From the NCBI GenBank assembly GCA_037577475.1, contig CM075187.1, forward strand, positions 26,983,310-27,047,309: a stretch of 64,000 nt of DNA, written 5' to 3'. Position numbers and translations under genes: made by a program. The notes under the pieces were generated by a model. It had not been told where the DNA came from and ran no database searches. It was given only the letters and a program-made list of their open reading frames with translations. The stretch's first letter is position 1; each line of letters opens with the position of its first letter. The DNA comes from Chaunax sp. Z400 (Eukaryota > Chordata > Actinopteri > Lophiiformes > Chaunacidae). Shown one piece after another: positions 24,825-36,800 of the stretch.

Positions 24825-27800
24825 TTAGGTGGGAGCTTGTGACTGTCTGGTGAGGAGCTGCTGAATTTCTCTTTGCAGTTCCTCGTTGCGTCTCTGGGCG
24901 TCATCTCGACTGTGCTCTGCATTTCTCAGGCAGATCTCCAGAGTGGCCACATGGCGGTGATCTGCCTCCAGAGCAGACTGGAGCTCTGCCACCCTCGCCC
25001 TCAGCTCCTTGTTCTCCTGCTGCAGACTGTAAAAGAACAGACAAAGAGAGTTCTTATAAAAAGACCATAAAGCAAAATACTGTCCAGTGAGTAGCAGTCA
25101 CCAGCGTCAAATGAATGAATCCACCGTTGCATTTTTATGTGGCTGAATATGAAACAAAGTTAGCTGTCAAAACACACATTTATCACAGTGTTTGCAAGAC
25201 CAACACATGTCACATGTGTCTCTCCAATCTTGGTGATTTTAATATTTGAACTGAATGACTGCATGTTCCTCCTTGGATTTCAAGTCTACTATAACTATTC
25301 CAATTAAAATAAATATTAAAAATCCTGAGGATACACTGAATACCTCAAGGTTGTCAAGCTAAAACAGGTCCTTTAAAGATCATTTACTTAAAAAGTTCAC
25401 AGGTCAACTTTGTTACCTCCGTGATTCGTGATTCGTTTGTTTGTTTGTTTGTCTGTTTGTTTGTTTGTTTGTTTGTTTGTTTGCAGGATTATGCAAAAAC
25501 TAATGGACACATTTGCATCACCAAAGATGGACCCTAGCATGTCTTAGAGGTGATTAAATTGTGGTAATGGTCCAGTGACAGATGGGACTGGTACTGCTGG
25601 AATAAGGGCCTGTGTCCACCAAAGCATTTTTTCCCAGCTGAAAATGTCAGGTGCTCTTCTGAAAAGAGGAAGAGCGCTTTAGAGGCCCAGCGTTTTTAAG
25701 CTGTGGCGCTTTGGTTGCTATGATACGGAATATCCACGGAAGAATTTGTGTTGCAAGTACCTAATTTTGCAGATAGTTTGTTTTATTAACAAATACTGAG
25801 TGTAAAATGGCAGCACAAGGCAGAGGACTTGCTGTGGCTCTGGATGAAGGGAAGGCTGGAGGAAGTAGGGAGAGAGGACGGACCTGCAGGTCTATGTGGG
25901 TTCATGAGATTTTGTGGTATTTGTTCCGCCCCTCAACACCCAGCGCCTCGTCATGTTACGACTGTTTGTGGTGTAGTGTAAATACGCAGTGCTCCCATTG
26001 CAAATAATCAAAAAGTATGCTGGCCTCAGGAAAGAATGCTTTAGTGGACACAGGTTTGTGGACACAATTATGTCGAGGATTGTTGGGCCTTGGCGGAGGT
26101 TTGCACTCTCCGAGTGCTCTTGTTATAGCTTTGCGGTCTTAATAATATTCCCTTAACATCTCTATCAAAATGAGTGCAGCATGTGCAGGGGTTAGTGCAG
26201 GTCCGTGTAGTGACTAGTGAGTTAGTTGTGATGTACTCACTGGCATTCCTCACCTGTCTACAAGCTGCTGGCTGTCTGTTTTCTGCTCAGACTTGCAGTT
26301 GACCTGCTGAACTGAACTGCTCACTGCCAGGTTCCCTACACTCTTTAGATGAGGCAGAACCAGAGGAGGCCGGGAGTCAATCTTAGGTTTTTGGAAGGCA
26401 GCAGTAGAAGAACCTGTGTTGTTATTTCCTCTCAGACTTTTTAACCTATTGTCTCCTTCCTTGTTACTGATCTGAGACCCTCCAAACAGTGGGGGTTTTC
26501 TCTGGAGGTCCAGGATCTGGAGGTCCAGGATCTTAAAGATATCCTCAGACAATGTCTTCTCCTCCACGCTCTCCTGGATGTGACTCCACCGGTTGAGGGA
26601 ATCCACTTTTGTTGCCATCCCGGTGAGGGGGCAGCTGAATGTGGGCAGGGTCTGAGTCCGCTTGCGGGGACTTCCGTGCCAGTCGTCTGTGGAGGGGCTG
26701 CGATTTCCTCTGTCTGGACCTGGACTGTCATTGTCCTCCTCTTCTGGAGACTCAGACAAATTTGCATCACCCATCTGAGACAAAAACAAAACTGAATATT
26801 AAACACACACATGTACAGTATATATAGACAGATGTAATATGATATAGAAACGAATAATAACAAATATGTCACTGAGGAATTATCTATGAAATCTGAATAA
26901 TCAATTGCCTTTAGTGACTGAATTTCCTTTGGTTTGAGTAAAATCATTATTCCTATTTGAGACCAATTACCCAGCACTGTGTTGATGAGGTAAAGCCATA
27001 GACAAGGCACTGGAAAATCTTTCAATTAATCAATAAGATTGTGTTTTCTCTACATATGTTGAGACTGAAACCTGATGAAGTGCAACCATTAAAAGATGAG
27101 AATTTAATTAAATCAAACATGACACAAATATTAATTTTATACACCCAACACTGACCCAGGTACTCATAGTATTAGTACACGTTCCAGAGGTACTAATACT
27201 ACAGTGGACTTTATAGAGAGTTGTAAATAGCCTCTAGTGCATTAGTATCAAAAGACCTGTTTATTCACTTTATGAGAGGTACAGTAGATAAGAGGATCAA
27301 TACTGCTGTTGCATCAGTCCATTCTATACAATACTGCAAACAGCTTAGCTTAGCATAAAGACTAGATACAATCTTATAACATTAATCTTATAAACATTAA
27401 ATCATGTTTGTTTATGGATTGTTGAAATGTTACCTTTGGACAGAACCAGGCTAGCTGTTTCCCCTGTTTGTTTCTAGTCTTCATGCTAAGCTAAGCTAAC
27501 TACCTGCAACCTCCGGCCATATAGTTCATTCATTTTCTGTAACTGCTTATCCTGTGTAGGGTTAAGGGGGGCTGGAGCCTATCCCAGCTGACTTTGGGCG
27601 GGAGGCGGGGTTCACCCTGGACAAGTACTAAGTTCATCACAGGGTCACACAGAAAGACAAGCAACCATTCACCAGAGTCACCAATTCATCTATATTACAT
27701 GTTTTTGGTGGTGGGAGGAAGCCGGAGAACCCGGAGGGAACCCACGCAGACACGGGGAGACCATGCAAACTCCACACAGAAAAGTCCCAGGTCGTCAGGT

Positions 27801-30800
27801 GGATTTGAACCCAGAACCTTTTTGCTGTGAGGCAACAGTGCTACCCACTGCACCACGGTACCACCTGGCTATACATTTACTGGCATCAATCAGCAGGGAA
27901 GTTCATCTGTTTTATTTTTACCACATATGGAGTGAAGCATGCAGGCTAGTTCAGGCAGACAACTTGAGCTGCACTGCTGCAAACACATATGCACCTGACA
28001 CACATTGTTCTCCTCGAATGTCACCAACACATCCTCCCAAATTGGTTGTCGATTTAAGGTGCAACGATTTCCCATCTCCCCCTCTGCTTGACATTGCTGC
28101 TGCTGCTCCATGTGCATTTGCTGCTGCACTTTCAGTCCCACCACCACCCCAGCATCCATCTGTAGGCTCCAATTAGGGGGTTCATGAAGTTTGCTCATCA
28201 CTCCCCTATATATTCATATAAACATGTCTGCAGGGAGTGATGAGTTCGAGGCCTGGATGCCAAACTCAGAGTCTATATGTCCTGCTGCTGTAATAATAAA
28301 TATTTCAAACTTGTGAGTTGTCTGACTGAACTGTCTTCTAGTTAACAAGTGTTGGCATTTTTATTTAAACACCAAATTTAACGATAGTGTCTGACTGTGT
28401 GGGTGTTTAACCCATAAATACTGTCAACAAATCAACACAGCTGATGGAAGTAGCAACAGGATTTGTTCTGGATATTCTTGTATGTGTTCTTGGATATGTT
28501 CTGGTACCTATGTGACACCAGAACACTCCTGAAAAATATCTGATGCTCGTACCTCTGCAGACTCCCAGCCAACAAAGCTACGGGGAGTGTTCTTCTGGCT
28601 GTCGGCCTTGTGAGAGGGAGGGGAGGGAAGCACGTCTTTGGAGAGAGGAAACAGAGTCTCATGCTGTCTGATCATCACTGTCATCAGCCTCTGGATCTGA
28701 GGAGTCGCTGCAAAGAAAAACAAACACTGACTTGAAAAGATGAGGATTGAAATGTCTTGTCTTTTCTTGATTTCTTGATTCACTTTCTTCAGTCTTTTGA
28801 AAATTCACTTTAGCTGTTTGTTGTTCTTCTGGCACGGATATCCTACGTGTCAGAGGAAGAAACGTAGCCGCAGGTTTGTCGAGATTGTAGATAAAGTTTA
28901 TGGAATCTAAAGCATCTAAATGAGACTTTACTCTCTAACTTCTCTTCTTTGTAAAGGCTGTTTTATTTCCCTTAAAAGAAGAGGATGTAGTCATGTCATC
29001 ATCACACTCCATTTGCACATCATTTGGAGCCAACGCAGAGAAATACATTATTAGATGAGCTTGTTTTGGACCAGAACAGAAATAATTTAAAGGCCAGTGG
29101 TTCAGGACACATCAGTCACACGTTCTCACCCTTCATCACGCTGACAGGGTCTTCTATCTGAGGTTTGAGCAGGTTGATCCCCATCACTGTAGCCAAGTTC
29201 TCCACACTCATCTTATTCACCTTGGAGTTCAGCTGAATCTCAAATAAAAACCTGCAAAACAAAATGACATCATCAGCCTATAGGTACCAGGTACAGATCA
29301 GAGTGAAGCATTTTTCCAATTATGAGACATCCTCTCTGGAATGTCCCATAATGCTTTGTGCTCCAGCCTCTACTCACCGGCAGATATAACTGAGGAGGTT
29401 GTAGTTGTTTCTGGGAAGAAGAGCGATTTGTTTCTCCAACCTTTCCCCCCCTGAGCAAAAGATAAAAGTGTATGCACGCTCATAACATCACATCACATAC
29501 AAACAATGGCTTGTTTTAAGATAAAAAAATGAAGCCCCACCTCCTCCATGCTGCTGGAGTCCAGCATGTTGGTGCAGTCCAGGAAGTCTTGGTACTGAGT
29601 CCAGGGCACCACGGGCTCTGGCAGCTCACGCAGGTACAGCTTAAGCAGGGATGCCACCGTGTGGACATCTGTGTCACTGTGAGCAAAGATGCATGTCATC
29701 AAAGTGGAGCAAGTGTTGGTGGCATGAGTTGGCATTATTATTATTTTTTTAAGTTGTCATTTGGTGTAAAAATGCACAATTAAATTTACGTTATAGTTTT
29801 GTTTTTCCTGATGACTGATGAAAAGGGATGTACTGAAACAAACAAGTATTTATACACAAATTTTTTATGGCTTTTGCTGGTTTTATACATTTTGGGCCTT
29901 CTTTTGAACAGTAAACCTAAAGCAGCAGACTTGGATTCAGTTTTGTTGTTGTTGCTGACCTTACTAGCTATTCATTGGCCCCCCTCAGGCTGGATATCAA
30001 ACATTTTTGTTAAATAAATGATTTAATTAACAGTGGCCTGTCAGAGCAGCCTGTGATGTTGAGTAACACCGGCTTCCTCCTGAGTGCCTGCCAGAACAGG
30101 ATGTGGTATTCAGCTCTCAGCACACATAAATCTTCCAGCCGCTCTGCATCTCTTTCATCTCTCCTTTCTCAGAAGAAAAAAAGCCAATGATGTTGTTGAC
30201 TTGATTGAGTTTATGGCATCCCCCCCCCCCCCCCCCCCCCCCCCTTATATAGTAGTAAACTTCATACATTTAACATCCAGGCTTAAAGAGATCTGGCTCG
30301 ATCAATCCTTCGATGGCCCAGATCTCACTTTCTGTACTGTCCTTATCAGCTTTGTGACATCAGAAAAACGTTATCTTCTGCTTCTGCTATGTGCCACAAA
30401 TGAAAACTCAGAATAATGAGAGAATCTCGCTCTAAGTCAGCTCATTTTGCATATAAGCTTTATGAAAGGTTGTGAGAGCATGTGCCAGCAACCAAGACGG
30501 AACTACAGACCGATGAACAGGACGTTGGAGCTACATGAAATCACAGCTGTTTCTGATGATCTATTTGACATAATTTAGACGTTTTTGGAGTAATTGTATT
30601 GTTTTTAATGAATAAACATTGTTCACTGGCATTACTTTGAGATTATGACAAAAATGTTTTAAAGGAGACCACATGTTGTGTAATTTAAGGCTAAATCTGA
30701 ATTCTGGTAAGAGGGTGCAGCTGGTTTAGAAAAAAAGGCCCTGTTGTATTACATACCCATGCATAATACCACAGCCATTAACACATACTGTTGTGAAATG

Positions 30801-33800
30801 AGATCAAAATATCGTTCCGGTGAAGGACAATATAAGTAATATTAAAGCCAGGTCTGCTTTTTATTATTAAGTGGTTCACATATGGCTCCAGTCTGAACAG
30901 AGGGAACTATGATTGTATCACCTGGGGAAGGACGGCCTCTCCCCTGCATCAAAGGCATCTCTGAACTGTTTGACAGCATTGTCCTGACCCGGCAGGCGGA
31001 AGATGCCCTCCTCAGTCAGGCCATGTTCTTTGATGAACTCCACGCATTTCTGCACTAGCATCGGCACCGTGCGAGGCCCAAACCGTTGCTCATAGGTTAC
31101 TGTGTCCATGAGGCCTTTTCCAAACACTGCAGAGAGGCAGAGAGGTAAGAAATGACATCTTGAACCCGCAATGTCCCTACAGTGTAATCAGATTTCACTT
31201 CAACACATTAAAAGTAACAGAGTTCTCGTCGCTTTAGTAATTCTCTGGTGATGCCTGTGCTTGATTTGTTGGATTTTGGATTTTGTTTTTATTCATTCAC
31301 TTTGACAGTTTGAGAAATACACTTTTTCACTTGCTGAAAGCTAGATAAGAACATCTAAACCACTCTCATGCCTGTATGTTAATCATCAAGCTATAGCCAG
31401 CAGCTGGTTAGCCCACAGCAGCAAAATACAAAGAGTAGAAACGGGGAAACAGCAAAACAAAATTCAACATTCAACCTCACTAAAATTCTCTAATTGAAAA
31501 GCTATATCTCTTTATTGAGTGTGTACAATAAACACATTTAAAAACAACATGTGGTGGCGAGCTAAGCTAACTAGCTGCGGTTCCCAGCTACATGAGAGTG
31601 GTGTTGATCGTCTCATCTAACTCTCGACAGGACAGGAATAAATGTATTCTTTTTAAATGTGCAACTATTCTTTTAATTTCTATAAAAGTCTAGTCAAATA
31701 GCTGCATCGTCAAACATAACCTCAGTTTCCATGGCAGCAAAAGGTTTTACTGAACCTCCACTTGTTGGGACTCCAATGGTCCTGCGCAGAGTGCGGACCC
31801 ACTCCTCCATGTCGCTCTGGGAGTTTGCCATGAACACATAGGGACATCGCTGTCTGTCTCCAGTTGTGCCTGGAAATGAGAGGGATTGTTGGACACATTG
31901 CATGACAGGAAGGCAAAGCCTCTAGTAGGACAGAGACACGCGTCTGAAAATGTGAAATCAAAACAAAGATTTCCAGAGTAGATTGAGGTTGTTATCAGTT
32001 CTTGGTCATTTCTGATTTTCTGCACTGTAAAAAGGAAAACTTGAAATTGCTTGCTAACCCCCTCAATATATTATTTACGGCGGAAAATGCAACAATTTTA
32101 GTTGGACCTGAGTCGACCCTTGTTGAGTTTGGGCCAAGCCCTCTGTGCATGCTCTGCACAAAGAACGGGGTCTGGAGCTGACCTGTAAGGGCTTTCTTCT
32201 CCCTTCCTCCTTCTCCTTCTAGTGAAACATGGCGTCCTAACGTTGAGTATTTTGTTTGAATTTAGAACAGAAATTCTGGATTTGGGCGGCAGGGTGGCAT
32301 AACGGTTAGCCCTGTTGCCTCACAGCAAGAAGGTCCTGGATCCAAATCCACCTGTGGACCTGGGACCTGTAGAGTTTGCATGTTCTCCCCGTGTCTGCTT
32401 GGGTTCCCTCCAGGCTCTTCTTCCCACCAAAAACATGCAATAGAGGTGAATTGATGAATCTTAATTGCCCATGAGTGTGAATGATTGCTTGTCTGTCTGT
32501 GTTCCTGTGATGAACTGGTTACTTGTCCAGGGTGAACCCCGCCTCCCGCCCAAAGTCAGCTAGGATAGGCTCCGGCCCCCCCCCACACGGGATAAGCGGT
32601 GACAGAAACTGAATGGATGGCGTTTGAGTTGGCTTAGTATTTAAAAGTCTAAATTTGAAGTTTTCATACATATGAAAGATAAATTATCTGAACGATTGGT
32701 TAAAAAATGAGTTGGCACAGCTGTACATGATTTTCTTCATAAAGTAGGAGTTTGAGTTGGCCTCAAAACTTAAAAGTCTAGTGCAGTAAGCTGCCTAAGA
32801 AATGTTGAGTTTTCTCAACCTTTTGGTTTTTACAGTATACTGTGCATGTAAGTGCTCTCTTACTCAGACAGACACAAGAAAGTGACACGTTAACTAATTT
32901 GGAAAGAGACATTTAAACACACTGGAATTCATTAAGGAACTTTTTTCTGTATGAAGAAGAATGACTACAGATGACACACTAGTGACAGCACTAATGTATC
33001 ACTGCTACACCCAAACGTTTCTTTACTGCTGGAATATGATGTACAACACCTAAAGTTCATTTTGCCCTGTACAAATGGTGGATTCCATCCTTACGTGGTA
33101 TGATCTCGAAGAAGAACTTCCCGGGGTCGTCAGAGTTCAGAGGGAGTTCATTAACTTTACTGAACCTCAGCTGGATGATTCCCTGCACACCAGAGAAGAG
33201 GAGCGCACACACAAAAAGCACATCAGTGATATGTTCAGAGTCTGTCATGTCAAGAAGCAACCATTAATAGTTACACTAATGTTTACATTATGTAGACCAC
33301 CATATGCTACCATTAATATTAACTGTTTTGTTCATGTAGTACAGGCCTCAGCTGGGTGTTGCAGAGCTGTGTCAGAGGGGCCTTTATCAAAGTAAATCCT
33401 CAGTGCTGATTTATCATCATTTGGTTTAGGGTCTACTCAGATTCTATGAGTTCACTGTGTACATTATAGAATATATAGAACAGTTTATTTCCCAGTTAGC
33501 CATGTGTGCAGCCCACTTCCTCTCCCACTCTTCACCCACAGTACCTGTCATTTATTTCTGTTTTAAAGCCAAAGGTGGGAATGACAACGAATGGCAAAAA
33601 GAGGAGAAAAGACATCATAAATAAAACAATAGAAATAGAAATTAAAATTAACCCCAGTGTCTCACCTGGACAGTGGTCTCCTTGTCGTCTTTGTGGTAGG
33701 TCAGAGTACTTCCTCTCAACACAAAGTAACGCTGGTGCCAGTTCTTGACCAAACCCCTCTGCTGTTTCTTGAGCCAGCCCGCCTTCAGCGGTCTCTCCAT

Positions 33801-36800
33801 GGACCCGGTGGAACGCGGGGAGCCCTGGCCGGGGCTTCCCTCTCCAGGTGTCACACTCCTGGATCGCGCTGCCAAACACCACAAAAAACCTTGGTGTTAC
33901 AAGTGTCATGAACAACAACCCCAAGGTGCTGCGTCATAGCCGGAGCTGTGAAACATTACCAAACATCAGCGCTATACTCAGCTGCAGCAGAGCACTTCCT
34001 CTTTTTATACCAATAAGATCAGCCTATCAAGGTTGAGGGCTTTACTTAATGTGACCTTTTTGTCGTCCATACAGTTTCCGGCTGGAAGGAAACTGCTGGT
34101 CCGTGCTGCCCAGTTTCCTGTGGAAGGTGAATGAATGCAGCTGTGATTGTTCGACACAAATAACCCAGTGGTCTGCAAGGGACTGACCATCAAACAATAA
34201 GCTAGAAAGGTCAGCACTTAAAGTCTGCACAAACTGAAACTAGACGGTCATTTTTTTTTTTTGCAGAATGTCATCCTTGACTGATTCATGTCATCCAAGA
34301 AATTGGGAGATATGTTCGGGTTTATTGATGCTCTCGTGAATCCATACTATGCATCCATACTTTATTTCTCATACCATCCTGTCATTCACACCTCTCACCT
34401 ATGCTCAGTCCTAATGTCCTGCTGTCATTGTCTAGAACTGTCAATTGAGACATCAGCTGTTCTCCTCAGCTGGTCACATCTATCTAATAGTGCTACATTA
34501 TTAGCCAATCATCTTGCTGCTTTCTTATTTAAAAATGATTCTCTCTCTGCCTTGAGTTCATTCATGCTGTTTTGTAAATGCCTCTACCTCCCCATCACCA
34601 CCCACTCTTCACAGATTGACCAGCTTCATCATTTCATCTGTCTAAGCAGAGTCATCAGCCACCACCACCACAACCGGGATTTATCTTGCTGATACTCAGT
34701 GCTGATGCCTCTCAAAATCTCCCAGTAAAATCTAATCACCAAAGACTTTCTGACTTTCCTTTAATAATTGCACATCATCTGCTGTAATAAAAACTATATT
34801 TGCTTCATTCAGTCGTCTCTCCTGATTGAAACGAAGTGGTGAAACAACAGCGGCAGAGGTCTACGTGGCCCAGAGAAGACAGTCAGCGATTGATGGATTG
34901 AAATTTAGCCCACTTTCTCAGTTGTCCTTAAATTCACCATGTCTTATTAAACAAGATGACGGGGGAGAAGAGAAGAGGAAGGGCTATGGGGTAAACAGGA
35001 AGCTGCCGCATCATTGCCTCAGGGCCAGCAACACTTTGAAGGTCTCCACCTAGAGGTTTGACTGTCTTTTGGTCGAACATTAATAGCACCGTTCTCCCTT
35101 GATTCGTGGAACCCTGAGCTCACACACAGAGGCCAAATGTCACACCACACCCTCAGCTGAAAAACACACTGCTTCTTTAAACTGGTCTCAGTTTGTGGTG
35201 AGCTTACAGTCCCACCGCACCTCAAAGATGTGTTCAGTGTCCACGGTTATAAGCATTTTACATCAAGACATGTTTTGAGTTACATAATGATATAGATACC
35301 AGGGGGAATGATTTTCAGAGGTTAAGGGCATTTCTCATTTGATCACACTTCATGGTTCATTATTCACCTGAACAAATTTGACACGGGAATACAGACCTGA
35401 ATTTCAATGATGCACAATATGACATGTCTGAAGCAAGAGCTAATAGCCGGTTAGCTCAATTTAGCAAGACTGGAACCACATTTGAAAGCACTTGGCTCAG
35501 TGTAAAAGTGAAAAATAAACACGTTGCATCTGTTTAATTAAATATATAAAATCAAATTGAATTTTTACAGGTGATTTTTGAGCTCAGCTATATATCTATA
35601 CATCCAAGAAAACCTGTTTTGTTTATAACTATTTTCTTTCCACTAAAGTACACTGTATGACTGAAAATGTGCATTTACTCTGGGATGAGAGGCGTCACCC
35701 TAAACTTAAAGGTAAACTTTCTTCTGCACAGTGAAACAGAAATAAAAATTGTTCCTAAAGAAAACTGTTTACAAACGCTGTGGATTATGTTGAGTAACTG
35801 GGTCATGACTTTTGGAAAGACACATTGCTATTGAGTTTTTCAGATCTATTTATTGGACCTTTGAGCACCACAAGTGAAGTGCCATCTTGTTTCATTTCTA
35901 TGGCCGATATCCAAAATTCTGCAGCCAAAATAATGCAGAAAAGAAAGAGGAAAAACTGTTTTGTGGTGAACTGTCCGTTTAAGTTAGTGTGCAATAGTGG
36001 TTTAATAATATTTTAAATATATTCCCAGGGCAGGTTAACAGTTACTGGGTAAAATATTGCATTCTTTGTTCCATTCTCTACACACAGTATGTGTCTCCCA
36101 GGCTTTTATGCTCCCAGGGTTGGGGTTAGGGTTTTGACCCCAATATAATGGAACTGAGCAACATAAGACTCTGAAAAAATAGAATCCTAGGAACAAAGGA
36201 CCCCCGAGGGCCTAGAAACACTCCTGCTGCTGCCTATAGCTTCATATTTAACAGACAGACATGAGACCATGAGTTCATAAGGAAACTAACCCTCATAAGA
36301 AATAGTCCAGCACATAATGTAAATAAATCAACTTTCCATTTTTAAATTTCAGTCTTTGTACAGATTAAACAAATAGATAGATCATGTTAATCAGTAAGCT
36401 TTACAGTTGATATGAGCCCTGTAAAGACTGAACCATCAAATAATTACTGGAAAATTCTGATTCTTTGAAATGGGAGTCTTTATGAGACCCTCTGACAATA
36501 ACAACAACAACAAAAATTGAAATAACACTTTACATATATGAGTTTTGTTTTGTATCATATTTGATACATCTTTTTTTCTATACCAACAAGAACACATTTT
36601 CTATACGTGGCCTCTATTGAGTAAATGCTGTCATTGAAGTATCACTAACAATTTGAATGTTTTTATTATCTTAATATTTTCAAAATTGGGAAAAATATCC
36701 ACACAAAACCACCTGCAGCTCACTGCTTGACAACAACCACTTTAGATGACTCAATTAAAGGCCCTCTGGTGGATCTCTGATGGATTATCTGTGCACTGCA

